DNA of 64,000 nucleotides from Larix kaempferi. Lineage: Eukaryota > Streptophyta > Pinopsida > Pinales > Pinaceae. Position numbers and translations under genes: made by a program. The stretch is from contig BSBM01000076.1 of NCBI GenBank assembly GCA_027924585.1, positions 6,731,001 through 6,795,000 on the forward strand. The letters run 5' to 3'. A model generated the notes under the pieces. The model was not told where the DNA came from and made no database searches. It saw only the letters and a list, made by a program, of their open reading frames with translations. How positions within the stretch are numbered: the first letter of the stretch is position 1; each line of letters begins with the position of its first letter. Shown in pieces: positions 10,880 through 23,726 of this stretch.

Positions 10880-11653
10880 GCGGTTTTCTTACCGTGACCA
10901 CCAACCACTGTTATCGTGCGTGCATGTTGCTGACACGGAATAGAAAGAGAGCTGTCGATCTTCATCTACGGCCCTTGCAAACCTCCGAACAAAATGAACT
11001 TTACCCCGTCGTCACAATGGAAATCTCCCCAATGTGCTGCATCAAATTTCCAATTTGTTTGGCATTTCGCCCAGGTTCACGCGATAAGAACCTCATGACT
11101 CATAATCATACCTGCAACAAATAGCTTGCCGTAGTTTTCAGGTTCTTCTTTGAAAACCTGAAGTTGTGCTATTCTTCGAAAAAAAAAAAAATTTTACTCA
11201 CGTCAAATGCTGGGTTTCCATGAACCATTTCAAATCACCATCCAAGCCACGATAAGTCAGGCCAGGGTCTTCCTAAGAAGAGCCCGATCATCCAGACAGC
11301 AAGCACGCACACCAACCTACACATGGGCAGCCCACGGGTCCATACTCTGCACAATAAAGGAATGGGAGGCTTTAAGCCTGGGCACTCGAGTGATGGAGGA
11401 TACGAGTGGTCTTTTCGGCTTAGCGCTTGGTCCTGTGGTGAGCCTTGAGTGCTCGGGCACTAATATGCCTTTTCCAGCAATTTAACATAATGTGTTCAAC
11501 ATATTTTCCTTATTACACTAAATAAATGGTTTAGTTGAATCAACAAAAAAAAAATATGCTGAAAATCATAAAGCGTTTTATAGGCGAGAATCCTTGAGAA
11601 TGGCCTTTAATTTAACCCGTGCCTTGTGAGTAATAAGACTACTACCAAGGTCA
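10880..11653 (+). other. E3 interior, right part: no gene seen
   Basis: Relatively GC-rich at 10890-11480. Open frames at 10894-11124 and 11207-11485 have no recognisable domain. The expected purine tract and LTR start are missing; homology to the LTR begins abruptly at 11654, so a deletion joined interior sequence to position 391 of the LTR. Confidence 0.5.
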
Positions 11654-13839
11654 GTACGTGGATGCCATCCTATGATGAAATTTATAGAGCTGTTATATTC
11701 CATGCATACCTGTGATGCAATAAAATTGTGACGTGAAATAAAATGATGTTGATGATATGGATCAATTGGTGATCGAATGGAAATGCTTGTTATAAAATGT
11801 GTATTTTGCGGAATACTAACCTACAGGACTCAAGGGCTATGGGATAGCCGGATACTTGATCTGATATATGGAGAAGAACCTATCCATGCAGTAAACCTTA
11901 GCAACCGAAATTGATGATACGATGACATGGACCGATAATCTCGATAGCAGCAGAGTATGATTTGATAAGGATGTGGACCTGATATGTTGAGAGGGATGAA
12001 TGTGTTTCCCACCCTATGTTCCTATGATACCCAAGGTCGTGGGAGGGCCGTGCAGAGACACGCTCCCCAGGTAGTTGTGATGACGATGGTCGGATGCCTG
12101 CTAGGGGAGGATAGGTCCGCTGTTCATCTGACGCTATCACTCTCAAGTTCTATGTGGTTAGGTCGATGAGTCCGACATCCACTTTTGTACTAGCAGAGGA
12201 GGGATAGGGAGGATGTGGCAGTAGGTTAGGATGGGAGGATATGATAGTACTGTTGAGGGTTGGGCATTCTCTGATCTAGGGTTAGTGGTAGTAGGTAGCT
12301 TTCCTTGTACCTGATTGATTGAACAAATGTAATCATAAAATAATAAAATGAAATCTTAAAAGTTAACTGGTAAAGTAACCGATGATGTTTTAGTAATATT
12401 ATGATGAATGTATACTTGTTCAGTTTTCATAAAGTATTATTAGTATTAGTTAAGCTGTTATGCATAGGAAATATGACGTATGTTTATAGTACATGTTCGT
12501 CTTGTGCATACGCTGGCCACGCATGCACATTATGCACATGCACAATAATATTGGTTTACAACCTACTTGTCAAGATTTAACAATGTTATAAGTTATCATA
12601 GATAAGTCAATTAAGTATTTAGTGGATGACTTAATTAGTAAAAGATTGTCAAGTTCTAATGTGTAAAATAAATGTCATTAATTGTAAGTACCCTCAAATG
12701 AAGGTGTCTTCGATATGAAGTATGATAGTTAAATATTTATACTAGAAGAGTGTGCTATATAATTGTTGACTAGGATTAAATAAACCATTAAGTATATTTC
12801 ATTATTTATACCCAGGGGTACTATGTTGACACTTATCAATTAAACAAATAAATATTTTAATTACTATTCACAATTCATTTAATTACTATTATTATTAATT
12901 ATCGTTGTTGTTAATATTATTATTTAATTAATGATAATAATGATAATAATCTTTATATAAAGCATAGTGGATTGAATGATGTATTAAATAGATTATTCAT
13001 TTAAATTAAGGGACCGAATCATTCCAAAATAAATTAAAAAGGATTTGTTTAAATAAACTATTGAATGATCCCACTGCTCGAGAGAAACTTGGGTGATTTA
13101 AAAATAATATAGAATCCACCTCTTTACCTTAAAAAAGGGATGTATTAATGATTTGTACTTCCAAAGAGCACGACAGCTAGGGCGGTGGAGTGATAAGGAA
13201 GTTTGACTTTATGATGGAGGAAAAGATTTCTATAAAGGGGAGTTTTGCAAAGTAGTAGGGGGTTGGTTTTGGAGGAGAGGAACACTAGTATTTGTGAAAA
13301 AGGAGGAATGCCAAGGAGGGGGTTAACTCGAAGCTTTGAGGAGGTGGGAATCTCAAAGAAAGTCTGAGTAGGGGGTTAACTCAGCGAAGTATTACCATAG
13401 AGCTAGGGAAAGAAACTAAGTATGGTTTCTCTTGAGATTATCGGTCTGTGGGCTCGGGGGCTAGGAAATCCGTTGATTTCCTAGGGTCAGCACGATAATA
13501 GCTGATCGGTAGGGTGGACACATCATTTTGGGTTGCTAAGGTAACCTACAGAAATCTTCTTACCTTACTGCAAAATTTACGGATCCAGGTATTTTACTGA
13601 GCTAGCTTAAATAAAAGGTAATTTCTTTTATTTTCAAATTTATGCATGTAACAAGAACAAAGTGGAAATGAAATATTTAAGTTTATGTTTATTTTAATTG
13701 CAGAGACGTATGAACATTTAGATAACAGAAACATAGACGGTGGATTCTTTCGTTTTAGAAAACTTATAAAACAAAGGGAAAAACCTGGTATTTACATGAA
13801 AATACAAATAGAGACCCAGTGCCGAGTAAAGGCATTGTA
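11654..13839 (+). repeat. E3 3' LTR, 5'-truncated
   Basis: This matches 6454-8662 at roughly 97-98% by eye and ends GGCATTGTA. The missing 390 bases correspond to the beginning of U3. The TATA box is kept at 13231. The GA-rich block at about 13310-13340 has a single unit where the 5' LTR has two. Confidence 0.92.
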
Positions 13840-13844
13840 CTAGG
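13840..13844. other. E3 target site duplication, right copy (CTAGG)
   Basis: It follows the E3 end at 13839 and precedes TATCATAG, where E2's LTR resumes (compare 23078 in the intact LTR). It differs from the left copy CTGGG by one transition. Confidence 0.8.
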
Positions 13845-14490
13845 TATCATAGAAATATAGGGTGGGCAATACATCCATCCCTCTCAACATATTGGGTCTA
13901 CACCCTTATCAAATCATACTTTGCTGCTCTTGAGATTATTGGTTTGTGTCATCGTATCATCAACTTTGGTAAACAAGGCTCTCTGCAAAATAGGTACTAT
14001 ACCATACTTCATATCAGGTATCCGACTATTACATAGCCCCGGTGTCCAGTGGATTAGTACTTTGCAGCCATACATTTATAACAATATTTCCATTCTATCA
14101 TCGTCTGATCCATATTGTCAACATCATTTATTTCATCACATAAAATCATTAAATCAATCACAACATAATTACCACATCATATATATCACATTTCATCCAG
14201 GACGATTATTAAACATACACTGTCATTATGAAATAAAATAATCTCATGATAACTACAACATAGTAACCACATAAACCTAATAACATCATAAGGATGGTAA
14301 CATCATAACATCATAATCGTAGTGTCAGCATGGGAATAGTAACATCCTAAACATAGTAGCAACATATCATCATGTCTAACATGCCGAAAATATAGTTCAC
14401 TCTATCTAGTTGAGTCCAACAGATAATAAGCAAATAAGGTGAAAGGTGTCTAACTCATAAACACGCCTAGTCAAAATATGGAGCGTTGCA
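13845..14490 (-). repeat. E2 3' LTR, proximal part (right of the E3 insertion)
   Basis: It matches 23078-23721 of the E2 5' LTR and ends at the LTR start, which reads TGCAACGCTCC on the minus strand. Together with 3816-6063 it makes one full LTR of 2894 bp. The open frame at 13921-14241 recurs at 23152-23505 because both are LTR copies; it is not treated as a gene. Confidence 0.9.
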
Positions 14491-14513
14491 TACACCCACC
14501 CTTCAGGAAACTT
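14491..14513 (-). other. E2 polypurine tract region
   Basis: On the minus strand, CCTGAAGGGTGGGTGTA directly precedes the 3' LTR. The stretch before it, TCAGGACGAAGTTTCC, resembles the conserved end of Ty3/gypsy interiors (a variant of the plant GGGACGAAxTTCC block). It would prime plus-strand synthesis. Confidence 0.7.
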
Positions 14514-17500
14514 CGTCCTGAAGTTATGGTCATAATAATGCAGGGAAAATCTTGATGCCTAACCTCTTCATTCTTGCAAGTAGCAGGTGTTGGCCATACT
14601 TGTCCTACTTAGGTTTGACTTGACCAACTATGCCGATATTATCTTATGTTTCTATATCTTTAATACCCTAATATGTATTCTAATAATTAAAGAGATATTT
14701 AGATTACTCCTTCTGTAGAATCTCAATATTATATTTAGAATTATTAAAGTTTATAATCAGGTGCTACCCACCTTAGCATCATACTATGAACCTATAACCA
14801 TGTCCTTAAGTTACCTCATCCAAATCAGTTTATTCCTCACACAACCAATTCCTCATCATAAGCGTATCTTGATCTAACTTAGCATAGAATAATCGATGTT
14901 TAAAATGGAGAGCTAAGAGTTCATAATCTTTAATTATTCAACAAGCAACTACAAGGATCTTTAAAGTTTGCATACCTCTCCTAGGAGATGAAGATCCTTG
15001 TTATTTCATCATAAGGTCAAACATTATTATTACCTTAGTGTTAATAATCAATCTGCATCCTTGATAACTATAAGTATTGTAACAAATATTAAATTAGGAG
15101 AAGTATCATTTATTAGAATGTTTTTAGTAACTATATCTTATCAAAATGCTTAAGTTCATTGATAGTATCGGTTAGGGGTTTAAACATCGTAACTTTATTC
15201 ATTGAGGTGCACATCGGTTCCTATTCTGCCTCCATCATTATCCCATTTACTTGTATTATTATTTCACTTAACCTGGTTGAGGTTTCACGCACGTTCATTC
15301 GGGGTAACTTCATTAGTTCCTCAATAATTTACCTACTTTTATATTTTATTGCTTGTTCATTTTTTAATTATTAAATCCTAGTTGTTTCTCAATATTTTCC
15401 CCAATAATGACAATTTTAACATAAGCAAGACTAGCGACATATAACCCCTACCCTTTTCTCGCACATACCTAGTTCCTTCAATCTCTTTCCACTTACTATA
15501 TTTAAACATGATTAATTGCACACAATGTGGCCGAATACATCATACTAATTAATTAGTACTATCAAGCATCAATATCCAACACTTGTGCACATATATTTAT
15601 TTACCAATTTGATGCCTAGATTCAACTATGTTAGCTCAAACTAGGGTGTTTGCCAATACAACTAGAATTTTAACGTCTTCTCATAAATGAAGGTGTTTTA
15701 AGGGGGTGATGTAACTTATTTATTATACGTAATTTATGGATTTATAGCATAGCCTTTCCTCACCGTATTGCATCATTGCAACACTCGAACATAAACAATG
15801 ATTATAATACTATAAAATATATGTTTTCATACAAACCACAATGAGGTAAAAACCTAACCTATTCCTAATGCCAACTATGGAAGGATCAGCACTATTCCAT
15901 TAATGGAAGAATCATGGCCATGTCAGCGGCGGTGGCAGAGGCCTAGGTGAAGGTGGTCAACCTCGATCTCGATCTCAATGTGTTATTACCATGATTGATT
16001 CTGTGTCCATGATCAAAACATCAAATCATGAATTCCTCTATCGATTTTTTTTTTATAAAATGCCTATATTTATACTTATGTGCAAGGAACAGTTTGTTAG
16101 GATCATCGTGTTGAAATCTATGGTCGTTTTCATTAAATGATTTTGTCATGTAGTGAAATTAGTGTCTTAGCATTCAGACCGCCATGCTAGTTTCAACGGT
16201 TCCTTGTTTTCAAATTATGTGTTTGTTCTGTCTCTTCGACTATACGTTGAAGTCTCGGCAATGGATTTTCTAAGTTTTAAATAAATTAGTTAATGTTTGA
16301 TCAAGTCTACAAATTAAACCCAGACATTAATCTTAATGGTTCAGAATAATAAAAATAATTTATTTAACTTAATTTAAGCACTAATATTCCACTATCAACA
16401 TCACTATTTCACATTCTAGTTCAATTTAAACCTAAAATTTAAATTTAAATAAACATATTTCATCATTAATTAAAATCTGATATATCATTAGTTTAGACAT
16501 TAGTCAAAACATTTAATCAACATCAATTATAATTATAATTTTTTTAATTTTAATTTTTTTTTTTAATTTCAAAAATCTCCGTTGATTTTGAGACTTAATG
16601 GAAACTATAGTTTTGAATTTTTAAACATTTTATAATAATAATTTTACACATTTATTTATTTTTATTTCTTTTTTTTATTTCTATTTTATTTTATAAAATA
16701 TTAACTTAACCCTAGCCTAATCCCTAGCTAGCCTCTCTCTCTCTCCACAGGGCATGTAGCCCTTATTTCCCACACGTCCCTGACTTGCCCCCGGATCCCC
16801 ATCCTTTCACCTCCAGGGAAGCCTATGGTTCAAGGGTGCCCACGTGAGGGTCTCCTGCATGCTTTCCATGCACCGGTGTGCATGCTACCAAGTGGACTCT
16901 GGCGAGGAGCCCCAGCTGAAGGCGATCTTCTTTATATCAAGACTCCACCTACCTCCCGCGCGCGTGAACTCTCATTTCTTCTCCTGCTGGCTCTGCAACT
17001 CAGTGACACCCTTCTTGGCTCTGCGACTCTTCCTAGAGAGTGTTGATGCCATGGAACCCATTTCTGTATTCTCATGTTGTCGTTGATCAAAATGCGTTGA
17101 AGCCCTCTCAGTGGTACCATTCTACTTGTTTCTATTGATGGATATCTACCGGAAGTATGATTCAAAACTCAGTTGTGAAGGGCACATGCTTATTTCCTAG
17201 GGTCTCCTGCTTTACTAGGTTCTGCTCTACGTTGCAAGCATGGTCATGAGGATCGACACATACTTGGCAGAGGTCATGGGGTCGAATGCATGAACCAACA
17301 AATCGAAAAGCTCAAGAGATGGGATTAAGATATCGGTTGGGCGGTTGGTAGGTTGTCTTTTATTTGTCACTGTTATGGATTTCTTTTTTTTATATACATA
17401 TTTTAGAAGCACAATCATGCAGTTGTGCGCCGAGGTTGAGTTGTGTTTCTGGTTTGTTACAAAAAAATAAAAATTGTATGGTAGTTGATGTCCAATTTAT

Positions 17501-20500
17501 GAAATCGGCTGGATGGTTTATTGGCTTAGAACTTTCGCTTCGGTTTGCTACTTAAGAATATACATTAATATTAGGTTTCATGCCATTCCATTTTCAGAAG
17601 AGAGAAATTCATGCTTTATAGTGTCTTCACGCAGGTCAGCTCCACCAGCAGCCCAATATACAACATTGCATAGAGGCATTATAATTGCTTATTTATGTAA
17701 CCAAGTCATTTGTCTAATCTGATTCAATCTCTACAGGTGAAAACCTATGTTATGTAGTAGAATGCATACCATAAAACGAAGAATACCTAAGTGTGTTTTT
17801 TTTTATAAAGAAGATGGAACCACTAATTTGTGAACTCTGTGAATGTATTTGGTAGGTCCTAGTAAAGCAGTAAGTTACTAAGACAATATTTCTAGCTATT
17901 CCATCTATTAATCGTGACTTCATGATCGATTAATGGGAAGGCACTTTTAAAACTTTCACCATTTTACGCCCCTCAATCCTATCGCCGTAAGGAAATGCGA
18001 GATGGCCTCTACTGGGTCCGGCTTATGCCTCCGGGCAAGAGTTTAGGAAGATCCTAGAACTGCTGATGTTACTGGTGTATCTTGGCTACTGGAGATTTTC
18101 CTTCCAAGATGGAAATAAAATTGTCCAGAACGACCCCCCTATGACCCCTTTTCCCTCGAGCCGCACACGCTTTGGAAAGATATGTCGTAGGATTTAATGC
18201 TCAGCCAACTTATTGGGCTTTAGTAATTGGATTTGTCTCCCAATTTATAGCTTAGTGGTATTCATTTTTCTGATTTTTGCATTAGACTTTACAGCCATGG
18301 TTTCTACAGCCATGGTTTCTGATACCGAACGACATCATACTAAGGATTTTGCCAAAAAGAAATTTGTGCAGTTGAGAGAGAGCCATCCCATTTTTTTATT
18401 TTTATTTATTTTCCTTTTGAGAGGGGCGTAGCACAGCTCAGAGATCACATCCCAAACAACGTTCTATTTTTGTATTTTTAAATGCTACTTATCTCATAAA
18501 TGTTAAAACAAAATAATAATAAAAAAATGCGGTGAACATAAATCCAAAACAAATTTCCATTTTTGCAGTAGTGGAGTAGCGAAAATCCTTCTGAAAAGTT
18601 ATTGATTAAATATTAGTTATTGACCAGCCTTTTGGGAGAATGGCGTGACAGACTAAAAGAACGCTATTACTGACTAGGGTTTCTGCGAAAAGGAACCAAG
18701 TGCGCCCCCCCCTCTAGTCGAATTTACAGCCTTCAGGCCTCCGAGCAAGCGGTATTAAGCTTATGGCATTTTCCGAGACATTTTCTAGGCATGGCATTTT
18801 CACAGTAACTTATTTGGAAATTTATTAATTGCAGGTGGTTTGTGAATTTTTATCTGGAGCACTACATTTGTGACGTGATGGTGCTTTCCTTCATGCTTGC
18901 TCTCGACGTGTTGTGCAAGATTTTGGTTCTTTGTGGGTCTTTTCTTGGCGACTTTAGTAGTTTGGGTTCACAGTTTTCATTAAAACCCATCAGTCACGTT
19001 TTGCCTTCCAAACCGTAAATAAAGTATTTCCATCCTGAAATTTTGGTTGTAAGATCGATTGCTTTAAGCAATTGTGGAGTTTCTGTATAAGTATATGTAA
19101 ATTCTTTTCTTTTGCTATTATAGTTTCTCTAAACTAGAAGTTGGTAGGTATAAGAGCCAATTCAATCATTTAGCCCCTTTTTTTTACTAGTTACGACCTA
19201 ATTACAAAATAATTAAATATCAGGTCTCATCGGTGGTGATTCCTATTCAATCATGCCTTCAAGCATTCTCATGTAATCAATGCATAATTGAGGTGCCATC
19301 TAATAAAATTTGTTGGAGACCTAGATGTCTTGGCTTTTATCATTCTAGTACCCACTAAGATATGTGTCCGGTGTAAACCTGTTGCTAACAGAGGCAACCA
19401 GTGGGATCTTCCAGCTATGCAAATAGGGTCTAAATCTAATATATTCCCAAACAACATTTACTCATTCAGGATTCTGACTTATTAACGTGGGTCTGGCATG
19501 TATATGCTTCCTAGCATAAACCCTAAGAGTAGATGTAACATTACTAAATTGGAGTTGTAAATGGTAGACATTTTGCCAGTTGACTTTTGTTGCAAACATG
19601 TTTTTCATTGAACTAGGAAAATAATTGTAAGGTGTAAATGTACAACTAAAATTTATGGTCAAAATCTTATAGGTAGCCACTTAAAATCCAACATGCCAAA
19701 ATTCATCTCAAAATATATTGCAAGTAGCTACATATAATCCAACATTCTCAATAACTCTATGAAACCAACAATTTCATAATTGTATGCCTGAAGCAATAAT
19801 TATATAGATAATTAAATTCAGGGCTTTTCTTGAAAATTAATTAGCAGACCTATATGTATGATATAAACCAGTAGAGAGAATGACTAAGATGCATAATTTG
19901 AGATGAAATGATATCGATCACTTGTACCAGCACCAACTCTTCTTAACAGAAGAAATCTTGCATTTTATATAATAATCAATTTTTTCTTATATATATAGCG
20001 AGGAATTCTATTTTTTTTTGTTCAATAGCAAATGCGACGTTGATCAGAATTTTCTATGTTGCTCCCTCCTGTGTTATTTAAGCATGCATATATCAACCCC
20101 TTACACTATCTCAATCTGTTTCAGCCATCTTTGGAAGTTAATATATTTTGTGCATTTTGCCTTGTTATCTTGTATGAGTCAACATATAAAACTACATAGC
20201 TTTTAGCCATAGTTTAGAGATTGATTGCATCCTCCCCTATTAAACTAGTGTACAACTGAAATTATATATTGATCACTTTATGGCATCTGTAAATGTTGAT
20301 ATAATATGTGCATTCTGTTGTGGTGCCTTGAATATAGATATGCATTCCAGTTGAATTACATTAACATAGCTCACGCTAGAAAATAACACTAAAACTTTAT
20401 ATCTACAATTTGTACTTGTTATCTTGCTTCAACCTGCAAATAATTGTACTATATTTTTCCATTAAAACTGAGGTGTGATTGGATTCACTTTGTTATATTA

Positions 20501-20821
20501 TGTAAATATTTTTATCCCAATAACATTGCTAGAGGTTAACTTTCATTCCTAATGAGTAATAGATTTTGATGACAAAATGTTTTCAATTCCTTAAATATAT
20601 TTGCAATATGTATCTGTTTTGAAATACAAACATGCATATATTTACATATATGCAGTTTTTCTAACATATCCAACTTTCCAATGGTGTTTGTGTTCGTGTA
20701 GGTATTTCTATCAAGGGTCATGTTCTAAGTGGTTCTAAGTTATTGTTGGCTTTAACATGGTGAAAAGTCAAGGTAGTTTAGGCGTGTGTAGGCCCTCAAG
20801 GTCGAAGTGTTCGAGCCTTAA
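14514..20821 (-). other. E2 interior: no gag-pol recognisable
   Basis: About 6.3 kb between the purine tract and the primer binding site. No frame longer than about 90 codons and no zinc knuckle, DSG/DTG protease, RT or integrase motif was found on either strand. Composition changes along it: very AT-rich at 16270-16700 with T runs, GC-richer at 16740-17090 and around 17960-18200, AT-rich again after 18450. This patchwork suggests a derivative assembled from several sources rather than one decayed pol. Confidence 0.6.
16735..17100 (+). other. GC-rich island in the E2 interior, promoter/first-exon-like
   Basis: After a CT run (16731-16746) the sequence becomes GC-rich. It contains a TATA-like TTTATATCAAG at about 16931 and, about 120 bases on, a well-placed ATG in GCCATGG at 17049-17055 that opens only 11 codons. 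Other open frames here (up to 80 codons from 16844) have no recognised domain. It may be a captured host promoter and 5' leader, but no gene family is identified. Confidence 0.25.
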
Positions 20822-20833
20822 GCTCTGATACCA
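20822..20833 (-). other. E2 primer binding site (tRNA-iMet type)
   Basis: On the minus strand TGGTATCAGAGC lies two bases (GA) from the LTR edge at 20836 and is followed by TTAAGGC. It is an exact 12-base match to the plant initiator-Met site. Confidence 0.9.
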
Positions 20834-20835
20834 TC

Positions 20836-22135
20836 TGCAGTGCCCCTCTATCCGGAAGGGCACCGAAGTTCTAGATTTTGAAATTAAGTTTTGTAACCAG
20901 CTCCTACAGAGTTGTTTTTCTTTCTTATTTATTTCAATAATAAATAAGTATCATTATGCTTTCATTATGCTAATTTTCTGCATAATTTTAGTGATTAGAA
21001 AATGTCTAGTAGCATACAGTGCACCTACATATAGTAATTTTAACAACATACATAGAACTGTAATTTCTTGCATAATACTCAGTATATTGAAATATAAATC
21101 ATTTTTCTAACTACCAGTAGAATACCTAGACCGATGTAGGTTGTAGATTGTTCCCTTGCTCCTGTAGCCTTTCCCGTCCAAGATTTTTGCTCCCACAGAC
21201 TTTCCGTTCCAAGCCTTTGATACCAAAATAGATGAACCACCCTGCCAACCAGCTCTTATCGTGCTGGCCCTAGGAAACCGACGGGTTTCCTAGCCCCCGA
21301 GCCCACAAACCAATAATCCCGACAGCAACTTTCCTTAGTACCTTTCCATAGTTCAATAGTAATTTTTCTTTGAGTTAACCCCACCTTAGTCTTTGAGTTT
21401 CCCACCTCCTCAAAGCTTCGAGTTCTCCCCCTCCTCGGCATTCCTCCTTTTCATCAATTACTAAGTGTACTTATCCCCAAAAGAAAACCAACCCCCCCCT
21501 CTCATCTCCATGAAACCATTGCTTTATAGATCCATTTTCCTCCCCCACTTGCCTTCCTGTTTACTCCACCGCTCTCCATAAAAACCATCGAGTCCCCAAA
21601 ACATTAAATTGATTGCTTGCTTTACAATCCAATTCATAAATAAATATTATTTTATAGTACTTCTTTTCTCGAGCAGTTCAATGGTATTAAGACTAGTTAG
21701 GTTGGATTTGATGGGTTGAATGTACATTATTTAATGATTCTCGAAATATTTAATTTAAGACATTCATGAGGCGGTGGATTCAATATTAATCTTATCCTCC
21801 ATTTAATATGTTGAATAAATAATAATTAAATACTATCATGTTGACCCTTTCAAATTTGAAGTGGTAGTTTGTTTTAATTATATATATATATATAAAAATC
21901 CAATCTCAGATCGGTTTTGTGACATGACAGTAATTTATGAATATAAATTTAATTGAGTTTTATCTTAACCTTCCTCATTTAATAATTTAATAATACTCCT
22001 TTCTCGTTTCACAACAATAAATTAATTAATTTAATAATTCAAACATGTTTACTTACCCACTTATGATTTCTTTCATTCCAATAAGGACACATTATCATTA
22101 TTAACATTAGTTAAATATTAATAATAATAATATTA

Positions 22136-22167
<32 letters not shown>

Positions 22168-23721
22168 TTAATGGTGATTTAAGTACCTTAGCACTAATCT
22201 TACTTAATTAATAATAAGTACCTTAGCACTAATCTAACATACTTTCATTGATAAACGAAGTACTCTTAAGGGTTTAATTAATCAATATTAGCAATTATAT
22301 AATACATGCTTCCAGCATTAATGTTTATCTGCTATACTTCATATTTCTGATACCTTCACTTGACGAGAATTACAATTGGCGGCAATTATTTTATTTGTTC
22401 ATTACAATGTTTACCTGTAAGATTAATTAACTTATTTTATACATAAACAAATCGACCATCTATTACTCATGTCGTTTACCCAAACCTTAACTGAGTTATC
22501 TATGACAACTTATAACATTGTTAAATACTAATAAGTATGTCGTAAACCGATACTATCGCACATGTACAAAATGTGCATGCATGGCCAGTGTATGCACAGG
22601 TCTGACAGGTACTATAAACGTACATCATATTTCCTATGCTTAATAGCTAACTAATACTTATAATACTTCATGCAAATAGAACAAGTATATTACATTTATC
22701 ATAACATTAATAAAACATCATCGGTTATCTTTATGAGTTTTTAAGATTTCATTTCATTATTTTTATGATTACATCAGTTCAATCAATCAAGTACAAGGAA
22801 ATGTACCTACTACCAATAACTCAAGATCAAGGAATACCCAACCCTCAACAGTACTAACTAAAATATCCTCCCATCCTAACCTGCGTCCGCATCCTCCCTA
22901 TCCTTCCTCTGCTAGTACAAAAGTGGGTGCCAGCTATACTGACCCAACCACATAGAACCTGAGAGCGCTAGCATCGGATAACTAGCGGACGTAGCCTCTC
23001 CTAGTAGGCATCCGACCATCGTCATCACAACAACTTGGGGAGCGTGTCTCAACACAGCCCTCCCATGACCCCTCGTATCATAGAAACATAGGGTGGGCAA
23101 TACATCCATCCCTCTCAACATACTGGGTCTACACCCTTATCAAATCATACTTTGTTGCTCTCGAGATTATTGGTTTGTGTCATCGTATCATCAACTTTGG
23201 TAAACAAGGCTCTCTGCAAAATAGGTACTATACCATACTTCATATCAGGTATCCGACTATTACATAGCCCTGGTGTCCTGCGGATTAGTACTTTGCAGCC
23301 ATACATTTATAACAATATTTCCATTCTATCACCGTCTGATCCATATTGTCAACATCATTTATTTCATCACATAAAATCATTAAATCAATCACAACATAAT
23401 TACCACATCATATATATCACATTTCATCCAGGACGATTATTAAACATACACTGTCATTATGAAATAAAAGAATCTCATGATAACTACAACATAGTAACCA
23501 CATAAACCTAATAACATCATGAGGATGGTAACATCATAACATCATAATCGTAGTTTCAGCGTGGGCATAGTAACATCCTAAACATAGTAGCAACATATTA
23601 TCACGTCTAACATGCCGAAAATATAGTTCACTCTATCTAGTTGAGTCCAACAGATAATAAGCAAATAAGGTGAAAGGTGTCTAACTCATAAACACGCCTA
23701 GTCAAAATATGGGGCATTACA
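20836..23721 (-). repeat. E2 5' LTR, intact (2886 bp)
   Basis: It runs from TGTAATGCCCC (minus strand, at 23721) to GGCACTGCA (at 20836). It is colinear with the split 3' LTR. Its U3 start is shared with E3's LTR (ATATTTTGACTAGGC), showing common ancestry, while the U5 end differs. An AAT microsatellite lies at about 22115-22165. No gene is seen. Confidence 0.92.
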
Positions 23722-23726
23722 AGAGT
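23722..23726. other. E2 target site duplication, right copy (AGAGT)
   Basis: It directly follows the E2 end CATTACA and is identical to 3811-3815. Confidence 0.9.

Larger units (their letters stand above)
6064..13839 (+). mobile_element. E3: non-autonomous LTR retrotransposon carrying host gene pieces
   Basis: Order: 5' LTR 6064-8662, primer binding site 8665-8676, interior to 11653, 3' LTR 11654-13839. The 5' LTR runs from TGTAACGCC to GGCACTGCA. The 3' LTR ends in GGCATTGTA (last CA now TA) and lacks the first 390 bases of the LTR, so the purine tract and LTR start were deleted together. Over 300 bp compared by hand the LTRs differ at 7 sites. The family is the same as E2 but a separate subfamily. 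The interior has no gag-pol; instead it holds a reversed DUF506 pseudogene, a GTPase P-loop segment and promoter-like motifs. E3 sits in E2's 3' LTR and is therefore younger than E2. Confidence 0.88.
3816..23721 (-). mobile_element. E2: non-autonomous LTR retrotransposon with 2.9-kb LTRs, split by E3
   Basis: Minus-strand order: 5' LTR 23721-20836, primer binding site 20833-20822, interior 20835-14491, purine tract 14513-14491, 3' LTR 14490-13845 continued at 6063-3816. With E3 and one target copy removed, the 3' LTR is 2894 bp against 2886 bp for the 5' LTR, and the whole element is about 12.1 kb. The target duplication AGAGT is exact. The 3' LTR begins TGCAACGCTCC and the 5' LTR TGTAATGCCCC. 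In a hand comparison of about 510 bp the two LTRs differ at about 14 sites (near 3%). No gag, protease, RT or integrase motif was found in the interior, so this looks like a large retrotransposon derivative that depended on proteins from another element. Confidence 0.88.

Noticed and set aside
13921-14241. Open frame repeated at 23152-23505 (over 100 codons)
   Set aside because: Part of E2's duplicated LTR; low-complexity, AT-driven composition and no recognisable protein.
18660-18760. C-rich run and short frames near 18700 as a gene start
   Set aside because: No open frame of useful length and no motif on either strand.
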